Notes: generated by a model not told the origin, from the letters alone. Counted from the stretch's first letter, positions 26,116 to 34,980 are shown. The stretch: DNA of 64,000 nucleotides from SSC4 sp964443225 (GCA_964443225.1 CAYUCC010000020.1:8011-72010), one strand, 5' to 3'. Translations and numbers: made by a program.

Positions 26116-26583
26116 TCAAATGAAGATGATCTGTGCGCCCTCGGACATGTCCATGAAATCACCGGCACTGACGATGTCGATGACCCCGTCGTAGAGTTTG
26201 TCCTTGGTCAAATCCATCATATCGACCGACATCTTGCAGCCATAGAGCTTGGCACCGGCGTCGACGATCATATCCATGAATTCGCCGACCGGCGGGATGT
26301 CGAGTTTGGCGATTTTGCCCTTCATCATGCTTGTGGCCATGCCGGTGACGCCGGGAATGACGGCCAGCGCATTAGGCATACCCATGCTCGTATTGCCCAC
26401 GGGTGAAATTTTCAGCTCGTTCATCTTGCTCTTCGTCACCATGTCCAGGCCCCAGAAGGTAAAGAACATCACGACGTCGATGCCATAACTCAGCGCAGAG
26501 TTGGCCAGCACGAGGCCCGGGTAGGCCATGTCAAGGCTGCCTTTGGAGCAAATGATCGCCAGTTTCCGATTTTCCTCAGCCAT
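26116..26583 (-). CDS. DsrE/DsrF-like sulfur-relay protein
   Basis: 155 aa. It has a DsrE-family alpha/beta fold with LAIICSKGSLDMAYPGLVLAN at the N-terminus, a long methionine-rich insertion and a second cysteine in LYGCKMSVDMM. Members carry persulfide sulfur on a conserved cysteine and hand it to DsrC/TusE-type proteins in the cytoplasm. ATG at 26583 has AAAAGGAG 8 bp upstream; the open frame further upstream runs through the TusE/DsrC-like gene and is rejected. It is the last gene of the sulfur operon. Confidence 0.85.
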   Translation of the reverse strand: MAEENRKLAIICSKGSLDMAYPGLVLANSALSYGIDVVMFFTFWGLDMVTKSKMNELKISPVGNTSMGMPNALAVIPGVTGMATSMMKGKIAKLDIPPVGEFMDMIVDAGAKLYGCKMSVDMMDLTKDKLYDGVIDIVSAGDFMDMSEGAQIIFI

Positions 26584-26645
26584 TTTTGTTTCTCCTTTTG
26601 ATGCAGCGGGGCGAGGCGGGACGACCCACGGCGCCCCGGGCTTGT

Positions 26646-26963
26646 TCAGACGCAGCCTTCGGGTTTGCCGAGGCCAGAGATCTTGGCGACCTTCTTGGCC
26701 GGGCCCTTGGGAAACAGGGTGTACAGCTCTTTGGTCGGTACGCCGGCCGCCGTTGTGATGCGGCGCAGGGTAGGGGCTTTGCCCGAGCTGCCCGCATCGG
26801 TGCGACAAAAATCGATCACCTTCCAGTGGGCGGGCGTCAGCTCACCCACGCCCTCTTCGATGGCCAGTGCCTGGGCGATTTCCTTGTTCCATTCGCCCGG
26901 ATTGGTCATGAATCCTTCGTCGTTGACCTGAACGGTCTTACCGGCAAGTTCACGTGTAGCCAT
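26646..26963 (-). CDS. DsrC/TusE-family sulfur carrier with a single C-terminal cysteine
   Basis: 105 aa, the standard DsrC/TusE length. It ends GLGKPEGCV, so the penultimate cysteine that carries sulfur in DsrC and TusE is present. The second cysteine of true DsrC, 11 residues upstream on the flexible arm, is replaced by alanine in AKISGLGKPEGC. That makes the protein TusE-like in chemistry and unable to form the DsrC trisulfide or disulfide loop. It sits between the DUF1641 and DsrE genes and probably exchanges persulfide with the DsrE-like protein. Confidence 0.85.
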   Translation of the reverse strand: MATRELAGKTVQVNDEGFMTNPGEWNKEIAQALAIEEGVGELTPAHWKVIDFCRTDAGSSGKAPTLRRITTAAGVPTKELYTLFPKGPAKKVAKISGLGKPEGCV

Positions 26964-27013
26964 TACGAAACCCTTTCTTTTTTGCGTTTACGATCAATCT
27001 CTGGTCCCGCCGC

Positions 27014-27724
27014 TCAATTCAGGCGGGCTGCGGCGACCGGTTGACGATTGTCACCGGTGGTTTTGCCAATCGAACTGAGCACCCGCATCGTCAGTGCCAA
27101 CCCGCGGCGCACGTCGGGATTGCGCATTTGCTGCAGCAGGTAGCGGTAACCGATGTTGACCTCGGGTTCTTCCTGCTGCTGCTCGATCGCCTGTACCATG
27201 TTGCGGGCGAAGTTCATGAGCTCGGGCTGTGTCATCGCCTTGAGCGTCTGCAGGATCAGTACGATGTTCTCGCCCAGGAGACGCACGTCCTCTTCACTGA
27301 ACGACGTGACGATGTTGTCCATGATCTGCATACCACCACGGGCAAAAACAAAATACCCCTTGTGCTCCATGTTGGCCAGCACATCGACGGCCTGTGAAAA
27401 GGCCTGGTCGGTGATCGGCCCCACGGTGTCGGCGAAATCCATCAGGCTTTCGAGCTGATCCAGCACCTTCTCGATATTGCGCCCGTTACGCAGCATGCGC
27501 TTCAGGATGTTCAGCAGATCGTTGAGATCGACGTACTGCTCGATCTCCTCCAGCTGTTCGACCGACACGCGGAAGGCTTCGTTCACCACCGGTGTCAGAT
27601 CCCGCATCAACTCCTCGCGATCACGACGCTGGCGTTCGGCCACGAGGGCCTGTTCGGTGAGGTAGGCCACCTGCGTCGTGAGCAGATCGATTTTCTGATT
27701 GAGTTCTACCAGGGTCTGGTCCAT
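27014..27724 (-). CDS. DUF1641 protein
   Basis: 236 aa, helical. It contains the DUF1641 regions (LANMEHKGYFVFARGGMQIM and LLQQMRNPDVRRGLALTMRVL) after an N-terminal coiled coil. DUF1641 proteins occur beside SQR-type flavoproteins and sulfur-carrier genes; their biochemical role is not established. ATG at 27724 has AGGAG 5 bp upstream, 8 bp after the stop of the SQR-like gene. A partner or membrane-recruiting role for the SQR-like enzyme is inference. Confidence 0.8.
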   Translation of the reverse strand: MDQTLVELNQKIDLLTTQVAYLTEQALVAERQRRDREELMRDLTPVVNEAFRVSVEQLEEIEQYVDLNDLLNILKRMLRNGRNIEKVLDQLESLMDFADTVGPITDQAFSQAVDVLANMEHKGYFVFARGGMQIMDNIVTSFSEEDVRLLGENIVLILQTLKAMTQPELMNFARNMVQAIEQQQEEPEVNIGYRYLLQQMRNPDVRRGLALTMRVLSSIGKTTGDNRQPVAAARLN

Positions 27725-27732
27725 GGTCACTC

Positions 27733-28965
27733 CTAATTCTTCCACTTGCCGGCCATGCTCATACGGGCGGGCAGCGGCAGTTCCTGCCCTTTCAGCAGAA
27801 TGTTCCAGTACATCCAGCGGAACATCATCTTGCCCCAGTGGTTCATTTCCGACTCCTGAAGCAGGGTGAAAGGACCGACGCCCGGCAGCGGATATTTGCC
27901 CGGCAGCGGCTCGACGTCGTAGTTGAAATCGATCAGAATACCCTTGCCGAAACCAGACTCGATGAAGCAGTTGGCGTGCCCGTCGAAGGTCGGCAGCATT
28001 TCCAGGCCATCGATGTGACGCAGGAAGTTCTCACCGAAGGTGTCCACGGCGAAGTGGGCCACCGATCCGGCTTTGGATGTGGGGATGCTGGCGGCGTCGC
28101 CCAAAACGAAGACGTTGGACCACTGCGGCGATACGAAGGTGTGCGGGTCGACCGTGATGTAGTTGAGTTCGTCGCCCATGCTGGAGCGGGCCACGACGTC
28201 GCTGCCCTTGTTGAGGGGGATGCTCACCAGCACGTCGTAGCCGACCTCCAGCTCGTCATAGGATACGATCTTTTTGGCGTCTGGGTCGACGTGTTCGATC
28301 AGGAAGTCGGGCACGACCTTGATGCCCTTTTCTTCCAGGATATCACCCAGGATGCGGGATGCCACCGGTTTGGTAAAAGCACCGGAGAGCGGCGTCACCA
28401 GGGTCAGCTCCACCTTCTCGCGCAGACCGTGTTCGTGGAAGAACCAATCGGCGAGCATGATGAACTCCAAGGGCGCCACTGGGCACTTGATCGGGTTATC
28501 GACAATGTTGACCACCATGCGCCCGCCGGCCCAGTTACGCAGATAGCGCGCTAGGGCAACGGCACCATCGACCGTGTAGAAGTCGAAGATCGATTTGTGC
28601 CACTCGTGTTCGTGCAGGCCAGGTGTTTCTGCCGGATGAATGTCGGTACCGGTGGCGATGACCAGGAAATCGTAGTTGAGCAAACGTCCGCTGCCGAGTT
28701 TGACCCGGTTATGGTCCGGTTCGATGACCTCGATGGGTGACATGACCAACTCGACTTCGCTGGGAATGTAGTCTCGTTTGGGCTTGATCACGTCGTTTTT
28801 GCTGTACATCCCGAAGGGGATGAACAAAAAACCAGGCTGGTAGTAGTGGATCGGGTTCTGATCCACCATGGTAATTTTCCACTCGTCCATGTCGAGAAGA
28901 CGACTGAGCCGGTTCGCGACCATGGTGCCGGCGGTACCTGCACCCAGAATCAACAGCTGCTTCAT
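27733..28965 (-). CDS. SQR-like FAD-dependent oxidoreductase
   Basis: 410 aa. The FAD motif is LLILGAGTAGTMVANRL; an ATGTDIHP loop and a second FAD-contact VFVLGDAASIPTSKAGSVA follow. Cys161 (IKCPVAP) and Cys333 (ANCFIE) lie where sulfide:quinone oxidoreductases place their two redox cysteines (about 160 and 356). The protein lacks a transmembrane span but ends with an amphipathic, aromatic-rich stretch that could touch the membrane. Sulfide or persulfide oxidation feeding the DsrE/TusE-like carriers is the likely role; the acceptor is not visible. Confidence 0.85.
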   Translation of the reverse strand: MKQLLILGAGTAGTMVANRLSRLLDMDEWKITMVDQNPIHYYQPGFLFIPFGMYSKNDVIKPKRDYIPSEVELVMSPIEVIEPDHNRVKLGSGRLLNYDFLVIATGTDIHPAETPGLHEHEWHKSIFDFYTVDGAVALARYLRNWAGGRMVVNIVDNPIKCPVAPLEFIMLADWFFHEHGLREKVELTLVTPLSGAFTKPVASRILGDILEEKGIKVVPDFLIEHVDPDAKKIVSYDELEVGYDVLVSIPLNKGSDVVARSSMGDELNYITVDPHTFVSPQWSNVFVLGDAASIPTSKAGSVAHFAVDTFGENFLRHIDGLEMLPTFDGHANCFIESGFGKGILIDFNYDVEPLPGKYPLPGVGPFTLLQESEMNHWGKMMFRWMYWNILLKGQELPLPARMSMAGKWKN

Positions 28966-28998
28966 GGTGTACGGATCTCTCCTTTGAGTTACGCCCTG

Positions 28999-29760
28999 CT
29001 ACAGGGCCGTCAGTGAGGCGATGGCCTGCAGCCTGGCATGTACGAGCGTACGATCTTCCAGGATGTGCGAAAAGATATCGGCGATACGCTGCACGAAGTG
29101 CAGTGCGCGCGCCTGGGCCGTCGGATCGAGATCGAATACGGCGCCTATGTTGGCGTCCACGTAAGCCAGATCGACGTGAAAACGTTGGGCGAGCTCACGC
29201 ACCTCATCGGTAGGCGGCGGCCAGGCCTCGGGTGCAATGCCGCCGATGAAAACCATGCCTTTGAGCGTATTGCCCGAACGAATCAGTCCACGCGCACACA
29301 GCAGTCCGATTTCGCTCGCCGAAAAGCGGGGTTCCAGGGTGAGGCTGCCCGCCAGGCGCTGCCAGTTGCTCACACAGTGCGCCACGGCGTCTGGCTCGCG
29401 CATGACAGCCAGGAAGTACCCGCAGGGGTTGCTGACCCCCGTAACCGGCTGTCCTTGCATATCGGTGATCACCATCATCACCCCTAAGGCCTCGGCAAAG
29501 GCGTCCTGAATCAACTGCGAGCAGGGCATGGGCAGCAGCTTCGCCAATGGCGTGTCGGTTTCGTTCCGTGGCATGGCGGGTACTGGCGAAGCTGCGCTGC
29601 CCTGGCCACGCAGCCAGCGGTCCAGGTCTGCGCGCGCAAAGCGCCACTGCTTGCCGACACGCAGGGCGGGCAGCTGGCCGCTCTCGGCCATGCGGTAGAT
29701 GGTGGTGCGGTCGATGTGTAACATTTCCTGAACTTCGCGTGCGGTCAGTAACTCGGTCAT
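28999..29760 (-). CDS. Excisionase/MerR-type HTH regulator with PocR ligand-binding domain
   Basis: 253 aa. The first roughly 55 residues are a helix-turn-helix of the excisionase type (LLTAREVQEMLHIDRTTIYRMAESGQLPALRVGKQWRF). The rest resembles the PocR sensory domain, with scattered cysteines (NPCGYF, AHCVSNW, GLLCARG) that might bind a metal or cofactor. It is the first gene of the sulfur operon and lies 33 bp before the SQR-like gene, so autoregulation is likely. ATG at 29760 is preferred because the helix-turn-helix starts there; an ATG 16 codons upstream lacks a Shine-Dalgarno. Confidence 0.75.
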   Translation of the reverse strand: MTELLTAREVQEMLHIDRTTIYRMAESGQLPALRVGKQWRFARADLDRWLRGQGSAASPVPAMPRNETDTPLAKLLPMPCSQLIQDAFAEALGVMMVITDMQGQPVTGVSNPCGYFLAVMREPDAVAHCVSNWQRLAGSLTLEPRFSASEIGLLCARGLIRSGNTLKGMVFIGGIAPEAWPPPTDEVRELAQRFHVDLAYVDANIGAVFDLDPTAQARALHFVQRIADIFSHILEDRTLVHARLQAIASLTAL

Positions 29761-29859
29761 ATCCCACTTCGTTCGTAGGGGTTGCTGGCAGCAGGACTTT
29801 TCCTGCATATCGTGACAAAAATCACATGTGCATTGTAGTATTTACGATGCGTGGGGTGT

Positions 29860-29897
29860 ATGATGTGCATCATATTGCGTAGGATGCATATGATGCA
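29860..29897. promoter_or_regulatory. Two dyad-symmetric operator-like sites upstream of the PocR-type regulator
   Basis: ATGATGtgCATCAT (29860-29873) and TGCATatgATGCA (29885-29897) are both dyads of the half-site ATGATG/ATGCA. They are spaced about 24 bp apart, in an AT-rich pocket upstream of the sulfur operon. Spacing of just over two helical turns suits a dimeric DNA-binding protein. Confidence 0.5.
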
Positions 29898-29904
29898 GCG
29901 GTTG

Positions 29905-30180
29905 CAGATGGGGAGGAGGGGGTAGGGGTTGGGGATTAGGGGATGGGGATTTGTGAAAGCGCCGCTATCCTGGCGGGTACGGGGAACGGATTACTGTCAA
30001 CGGATTCGGGGAACGGATTGGAACGGATTACTGTCAACGGATTCGGGGAACGGATTGGGAACGGATTGGAACGGATTGCTGTCAACGGATTTGGGGAACG
30101 GATTGAACGGATGATTGGAACGGATTACTGCCAGCGCGGGTGGGACCGTGTCCTACCCGTGGGGGACGGATTGAGCGGAT
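29905..30180 (-). repeat. AATCCGTTCC array with 29-41 bp higher-order repeats
   Basis: The plus strand shows GGGGTTGGGGATTAGGGG, then at least ten copies of AACGGATT. They are arranged in longer blocks of the type GGAACGGATTACTGTCAACG. On the minus strand the array begins at the LivF stop codon (TAATCCGCTCAATCC). It is the reverse complement of the array at 4781-4910. Confidence 0.8.
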
Positions 30181-30908
30181 TAGTGGCGGCCGAGGTAGGC
30201 TTCGACGATGCGTGGGTCGTGGCGGAGGGTGGCGGCGGGAGCGGATTGGGCGATGCGGCCGTTTTCGAGGACGTAGGCATGATCGGCGATCTCCAGGGCT
30301 TTGCGGGCGTTTTGTTCGACGAGCAGGATCGTCGCGCCTTGGGCTTTGAGGTCGGCGATGATGCGGAAGATTTCTTGTACGAGCAGGGGAGCCAGGCCGA
30401 GGGAGGGTTCGTCGAGCATGAGCAGGCGCGGCCGGCCCATGAGGGCACGACCGATGACCAGCATCTGCTGTTCACCGCCGGAGAGTGAACCGGCCTGCTG
30501 GTGCCGGCGTTCTGCCAGGCGGGGAAACCGCTCGAAGATCGCGACCAGGTCGTGGTGTACCGCTCGATCGCGGCGGGTCACCGCACCGAGGCGCAGGTTC
30601 TCTTCGACCGTCAAGGGGGCGAGGACCTGGCGGCCTTCGGGAACCTGCATGATGCCCAGGCTGGTTACGCGGTCGGCGCGCCAGCCAGTGATGTTGCGAC
30701 CCTCGAAGAGAACGCGGCCCGCACGCGGCGCCAGCAGCCCGCTGATGGTGTGGAGGATCGTGGACTTGCCGGCACCATTGGCACCCACCAGCGCCACGAC
30801 ACCGCCCGCCGGCACGGTGAAGCTGACACCCTGCAGCGCTGCGATGGCGCCGTAGGACGTGTGCAGGTCCTCGACGGTGAGCAGCGCGGTGTCAGCTGAC
30901 GGGTCCAT
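30180..30908 (-). CDS. livF: Branched-chain amino-acid type ABC transporter ATP-binding protein LivF
   Basis: 242 aa. It has Walker A GANGAGKST, signature LSGGEQQMLVIGRAL, Walker B LLMLDEPSLGLAP and the LivF-type LVEQNARKALEIADHAYVLENG ending. It is one of two ATPases of a Liv importer and faces the cytoplasm. It starts at 30908, overlapping the livG end by 17 bp. The TAA stop is part of the adjacent AATCCGTT array. Last gene of livJHMGF. Confidence 0.9.
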   Translation of the reverse strand: MDPSADTALLTVEDLHTSYGAIAALQGVSFTVPAGGVVALVGANGAGKSTILHTISGLLAPRAGRVLFEGRNITGWRADRVTSLGIMQVPEGRQVLAPLTVEENLRLGAVTRRDRAVHHDLVAIFERFPRLAERRHQQAGSLSGGEQQMLVIGRALMGRPRLLMLDEPSLGLAPLLVQEIFRIIADLKAQGATILLVEQNARKALEIADHAYVLENGRIAQSAPAATLRHDPRIVEAYLGRH

Positions 30909-31692
30909 GATGGATGGGCTCTTCCTCTCCCAGGTAAGCTTCGATGACGTGCGGGTTACCACGCACCGCGGCGGGTGGGCCGTCGGCGATCTTGCGCCCG
31001 AAGTTCAGCACCACCACCTGGCTGCAGATGGGCATGATCAGATCCATGTCGTGTTCGATCACCAGCAGGGTGAGGCCGGTGGCCTGCAGGGCCTGCAGAA
31101 ACTCGGCCAGGCGCCCGGTCTCCATCGTATTCATGCCCGCAGCCGGTTCGTCCAGCAGCAGCAGTTGGGGGCCGAGCGCCAGGGCCCGTGCGATCTCGAC
31201 GCGGCGCTGATCGCCGTAGGAAAGCGTGCCGGCCGCCGCGAGGGCCAGGTGGTCCATGTGCAGGCGTGCGAGCAGACTGTGGGCGGCGGCGCGGGTGGCC
31301 GCTTCGGCCTGGCGGCTGCGCGGCAGGTGCAGGATCGTCTCCAAAAACGTGCCGCGCTCGTGCAGGTGGTGCCCCACCATCACGTTCTCCAACACGGTCA
31401 GATCGGCAAACAACCGGATGTTCTGAAAGGTGCGTCCTACACCACGCGCCGCCACGGTGTGCGGTTTCAGCCCGGTCAGGTGCTGGCCGTCCAGGGAAAT
31501 CTCGCCCTGGGTCATGGGCTGCAGCCCGCTGATGATGTTGATCAGCGTGGTTTTGCCGGCGCCGTTGGGACCAATCAAACCACAGATGGCACCCGGCGAC
31601 ACCTCGAAAGAGACGTCGTCGAGAGCTGCCAGGCCGCCAAAGTAGCAGCTGACGTGTTGGATCGCCAGGCGCGGCACCGCATCGTTGAGCAT
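30892..31692 (-). CDS. livG: Branched-chain amino-acid type ABC transporter ATP-binding protein LivG
   Basis: 266 aa. It has Walker A GPNGAGKTT, the LivG-specific VGRTFQNIRLFADLTVLENVMVG, signature LSYGDQRRVEIARAL, Walker B LLLLDEPAAGMN and LLVIEHDMDLIM. ATG at 31692 overlaps the livM stop and has no clear Shine-Dalgarno, implying coupling. The AAGMN variant at the D-loop (in place of AAGLN) is common in this family. Confidence 0.9.
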   Translation of the reverse strand: MLNDAVPRLAIQHVSCYFGGLAALDDVSFEVSPGAICGLIGPNGAGKTTLINIISGLQPMTQGEISLDGQHLTGLKPHTVAARGVGRTFQNIRLFADLTVLENVMVGHHLHERGTFLETILHLPRSRQAEAATRAAAHSLLARLHMDHLALAAAGTLSYGDQRRVEIARALALGPQLLLLDEPAAGMNTMETGRLAEFLQALQATGLTLLVIEHDMDLIMPICSQVVVLNFGRKIADGPPAAVRGNPHVIEAYLGEEEPIHHGPVS

Positions 31693-31694
31693 AG

Positions 31695-32639
31695 TCACGG
31701 GGAGTTGCTGTCCGGCGCCGCGGGCTGGGCTGCCAACGCCGTGCGCCGGCGCCAGCGACGCCAAAAGCGCGGGTCGGCCAGGCCGCGCGGGAGGTAGATG
31801 ATTGCCAGCATGATCACCAGGCCGTTGACCACCTCGCGGCGTTCTTGCAGGAAACGCAGCACCTCCGGCAGGGCCGTCAGCACACCAGCGCCCAGGACCG
31901 GTCCCACCCATGTCGTCATACCACCCAATACCGCAAAGGCCAGGATGTCGACCGCACGCCCGAAGAAATAGTTGCGCGGGTCGATCACCCGCACGATGGG
32001 GGTGCTCAATGCCCCCGCGCCGGCGGCAATTACGGCACCCAGGACGAACACGAGGATCTTGTAGCGCATGACGTCGATGCCCAACGTGCCCGCGGCGGGC
32101 TCGTCGAGGCGAACGGCCGACATGATACGGCCATAACGCGAACGCTGCACGGTGGCCATGACATACACCAGGGCCAACACGAACAGCAGAATAGACCAGG
32201 TCGTGCTGGGCAGGCCCAGGATTAGCGTCGGACTGCGGTAGGTGAGTGTGATGCCTTCAGCGCCGTTGAAGACGATGGCGTCGGGATTGCCGCTGAGGGC
32301 ACGTACCACCTTGTCCCCGTTGAGCGCCAGGATACGCACGATCTCACCGAACCCCAGGGTGGCAATGGCCAGGTAGATGTCGTTGAGACGCAGGACGACC
32401 AGACCAAAGGGCAGCGCTACGGCCACAGACATCAGCAGCGCCAGCACGAAGCCAATCCCCAGGGGCAGGTCGGTCTGGGTGGCCACGATGGCCGCCGTAT
32501 AGGCCCCAATCGCCATGAACCCCGCATTGGCCAACGAAAGCAGACCGGTGGCCAGCGTCGGGTAGATGCTGAGCCCCAGGGCGATGTTGATCAGGATGAA
32601 GTTGATGACCGAGATGTTATTGACGATAAAATCGGACAT
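31695..32639 (-). CDS. livM: Branched-chain amino-acid type ABC transporter permease LivM
   Basis: 314 aa with eight or nine hydrophobic segments. It has the LivM-type LSLANAGFMAIGAYTAA near the N-terminus, IYLAIATLGFGEIVRIL in the middle and FGRAVDILAFAVLGGMTTWVGPVLGA before the end. It forms the membrane channel with LivH. It follows livH by 15 bp. Only a weak ribosome-binding site is visible, in keeping with coupled translation. Confidence 0.9.
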   Translation of the reverse strand: MSDFIVNNISVINFILINIALGLSIYPTLATGLLSLANAGFMAIGAYTAAIVATQTDLPLGIGFVLALLMSVAVALPFGLVVLRLNDIYLAIATLGFGEIVRILALNGDKVVRALSGNPDAIVFNGAEGITLTYRSPTLILGLPSTTWSILLFVLALVYVMATVQRSRYGRIMSAVRLDEPAAGTLGIDVMRYKILVFVLGAVIAAGAGALSTPIVRVIDPRNYFFGRAVDILAFAVLGGMTTWVGPVLGAGVLTALPEVLRFLQERREVVNGLVIMLAIIYLPRGLADPRFWRRWRRRTALAAQPAAPDSNSP

Positions 32640-32654
32640 GGCTCAACGTGTCGT

Positions 32655-33710
32655 TCACGTGCGCACACTGCCGCTGCGGCCAAAGATGCCGTGGGGCCGC
32701 ACCAACAGGACCAGGATGAGCAATGCGTAGACGAAGGCGTCACGGAAACTGCTGTCGAGGTAGGCCACGCTCAGCACGCGCATCATACCGACCAGGAATG
32801 CCGCCAGCACCGTGCCACGAATATTGCCCATACCGCCGAGGATGATCACCGTGAGCCCGGCCAGCTCGACCTCGTTGCCCATCGTGGGCTCCAGCCGGTT
32901 GAATGCCAGTCCCAGCAGAACCCCGGCGGCGCCGGCCAGCGCACCGGAAATGAAAAACGTCAATGCAATGGCACGGTCGACGTTGATGCCCAACAGGCGC
33001 GCCGTGCGCTCGTTCCAGGCAATGGCACGAATGCTGCGTCCCAGCTGCGTGCGTTCGATGAGCAGGTTGAGCGCAACCATCAGGCCGACCGCCAGGACCA
33101 GCACGAGCAGCTGAACGGGGGCGATGACGGCGTTGGGCAGCAGCTGGTAGGGCGTATTCGAAAAGATCGTCGGCGGAAAACGCGACACCTGGGCGCCAAA
33201 CAGGCCGAGGGCCACGCTGATAAAAACGATCGACGCCCCAATCGATGAGATCATCGGCGCCAGTCTCGGCACCGGCCCCTGGCGCAGCGGTCGCATCGCC
33301 CGAAAGTCGATTACCATGCCCGCCACCAGCAGGGCCAGACCGCCCCCCACCGCCAGCTGCTGCACCAGGCCCGACCAGGGCCCAATCAGGCCAAGAATGG
33401 TGACGACGAAGCCGACCCACAACACGATACTGCCCGACGTCAGCGCACGCAGTGGCTTGAAGGCGACGCGGTCCAACACCACCGCCAGCAGGCCGGCCGC
33501 GAACATGGCCGCCGGAATGGCGGCCCACAGCGGCCACTGCCAGCGCGTCACCAGGAGGAACGCCGTAAAGGCCCCCCACATGAAGGTGGCGCCGTGTGCC
33601 AGGTTGACGATATCCAGCACGCCAAAGACGAGGGTGTAGCCCAGCGCAAACAGCGCCAGGACCGCACCCTGCCAGATACCGTTGATCAGCTGCTGGGGAA
33701 GTTGTTCCAT
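32655..33710 (-). CDS. livH: Branched-chain amino-acid type ABC transporter permease LivH
   Basis: 351 aa, somewhat longer than typical LivH (about 300). It has LVFGVLDIVNLAHGATFMWGAF at the N-terminus and the permease motif EVELAGLTVIILGGMGNIRGTVLAAF near the C-terminus. The extra length is an added hydrophobic region at about residues 80-125. ATG at 33710 follows the attenuating hairpin at 33757-33796 by about 50 bp. Confidence 0.88.
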   Translation of the reverse strand: MEQLPQQLINGIWQGAVLALFALGYTLVFGVLDIVNLAHGATFMWGAFTAFLLVTRWQWPLWAAIPAAMFAAGLLAVVLDRVAFKPLRALTSGSIVLWVGFVVTILGLIGPWSGLVQQLAVGGGLALLVAGMVIDFRAMRPLRQGPVPRLAPMISSIGASIVFISVALGLFGAQVSRFPPTIFSNTPYQLLPNAVIAPVQLLVLVLAVGLMVALNLLIERTQLGRSIRAIAWNERTARLLGINVDRAIALTFFISGALAGAAGVLLGLAFNRLEPTMGNEVELAGLTVIILGGMGNIRGTVLAAFLVGMMRVLSVAYLDSSFRDAFVYALLILVLLVRPHGIFGRSGSVRT

Positions 33711-33756
33711 GTTGCGAACGATGCCCTGGGCTTGCGTAAAGCCGCGCAGACGCAGC

Positions 33757-33796
33757 AAAAAGACGGCGGCGGAACGCTTACCTGCTCCGCCGCCGT
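33757..33796 (-). terminator. Intrinsic terminator between livJ and livH
   Basis: On the minus strand an 11-bp perfect stem ACGGCGGCGGA / TCCGCCGCCGT is followed by C and five T. It lies just after the livJ stop and should reduce readthrough into the permease genes. This is consistent with excess binding protein over transporter. Confidence 0.85.
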
Positions 33797-33801
33797 ATGT
33801 C

Positions 33802-34980
33802 TCAGTCGAACAGCGTGAATTTGCCGTCCTGGACCATCTGCACGATCGGGGTGTGCACGGGGTTGCGATCCTTGTCGAAGGCATAGTTGCCGAGCACCGT
33901 GGGCAGGTCTTTGATCTGGGCCAGGGCATCGCGAATGGCCTGCGAATCGGCCGAACCGGCATTTTTGATGGCATTGGCCAGGATATAGACGCCGGCGTAA
34001 GCCTGGGCGGCGAACTGGTCGGGGTTGGTGCCGTATTTGGCGTTGTACGCCTTGACGAAATCCTGGTTGCCTGGGCTTTCGTTGCCGATGAACCAGGCTG
34101 CGCCCGAAATGGCCCTCTCAGCGGCAGGGCCGGCCAACTCGGCCAGCTTGGGCGAGTTGAAGCCGTTGCCACCAATGAAACGCACGCTGTCGGGAATACC
34201 CAGCTGTCGCGCCTGGCTCATGATCCCGGCAGCCTCTTCGGCCAGCGCCGAAACCACGATGGCGTCGGGGTTCAGGCTCTTGATTTTGGTCAGCTGCGCC
34301 GAATAGTCGGTATCACCTTTTTTGAAGGTCTCGGTGGTCAGGATCTCGACGCCGGCCGCATCGAGCGCAGCCTTGAAGACGTCGTAACCGCTCTTGGTAA
34401 AAGCGTCATCATCGCCGTACATGACGGCCACTTTGGTATAACCGAGCTTGTCCTTCGTGGTCTGGATCGTGTTCGGGATCACGGCGCTTTCCGGCAGGCT
34501 GTCGCGGAAGATGAAATCGCCCATTTCGGTGATGCCGGCGGCGGTGTTGGAGGTCGCCAGGACCACCACCTTCTTCTCCTGGGCCATCGGATCGGCGGCC
34601 TTGGCCGAGTTGGACAGGGTCGGTCCGAAAATCGCCACGACCTTGTCCTGGTTCAGGAGCTTCTCGAAGGCGGCAATGGCCCCTTCTTTGGTGGAACGGT
34701 CATCCTCGGTCGTCAACACAAGTTTGGCGCTGCCCAACATGCCTGACTGGTTGATCTCTTCGATGGCCATTTCGGCGGCGTTTTTCTGTGAGGGGCCGTA
34801 GACGGCGGCGGCACCGGTGAGTGACCAGACAGCCCCGAGGGGGATGTCACCGCTGAGACCAGACGTGGGGGCGTCGGCGGCGGTTGGCTCGGTTTCCGGT
34901 GCTGGGGTGGTAGCCGGTGCTGTACAGCTGGCCAACAGCATGCTGAGCAGTACCAACAGCAAGATAAGGCTGCGTTTCAT
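33802..34980 (-). CDS. livJ: Branched-chain amino-acid type ABC transporter substrate-binding lipoprotein
   Basis: 392 aa. The signal peptide and lipobox LLASC put the lipid anchor on Cys19. A Pro/Thr-rich tether and the Leu/Ile/Val-binding type 1 periplasmic-binding fold follow (IPLGAVWSLTGAAAVYGP; IFGPTLSNSAKA; ATSNTAAGI). The ligand could be a branched-chain amino acid, another amino acid, urea or an amide. ATG at 34980 has AGGAGG upstream. It is the first gene of the importer operon, behind a consensus promoter. Confidence 0.9.
   Translation of the reverse strand: MKRSLILLLVLLSMLLASCTAPATTPAPETEPTAADAPTSGLSGDIPLGAVWSLTGAAAVYGPSQKNAAEMAIEEINQSGMLGSAKLVLTTEDDRSTKEGAIAAFEKLLNQDKVVAIFGPTLSNSAKAADPMAQEKKVVVLATSNTAAGITEMGDFIFRDSLPESAVIPNTIQTTKDKLGYTKVAVMYGDDDAFTKSGYDVFKAALDAAGVEILTTETFKKGDTDYSAQLTKIKSLNPDAIVVSALAEEAAGIMSQARQLGIPDSVRFIGGNGFNSPKLAELAGPAAERAISGAAWFIGNESPGNQDFVKAYNAKYGTNPDQFAAQAYAGVYILANAIKNAGSADSQAIRDALAQIKDLPTVLGNYAFDKDRNPVHTPIVQMVQDGKFTLFD

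Noticed and set aside
29905..30180. CRISPR array
   Set aside because: Units are contiguous and of irregular length without unique spacers, and no cas gene is present.
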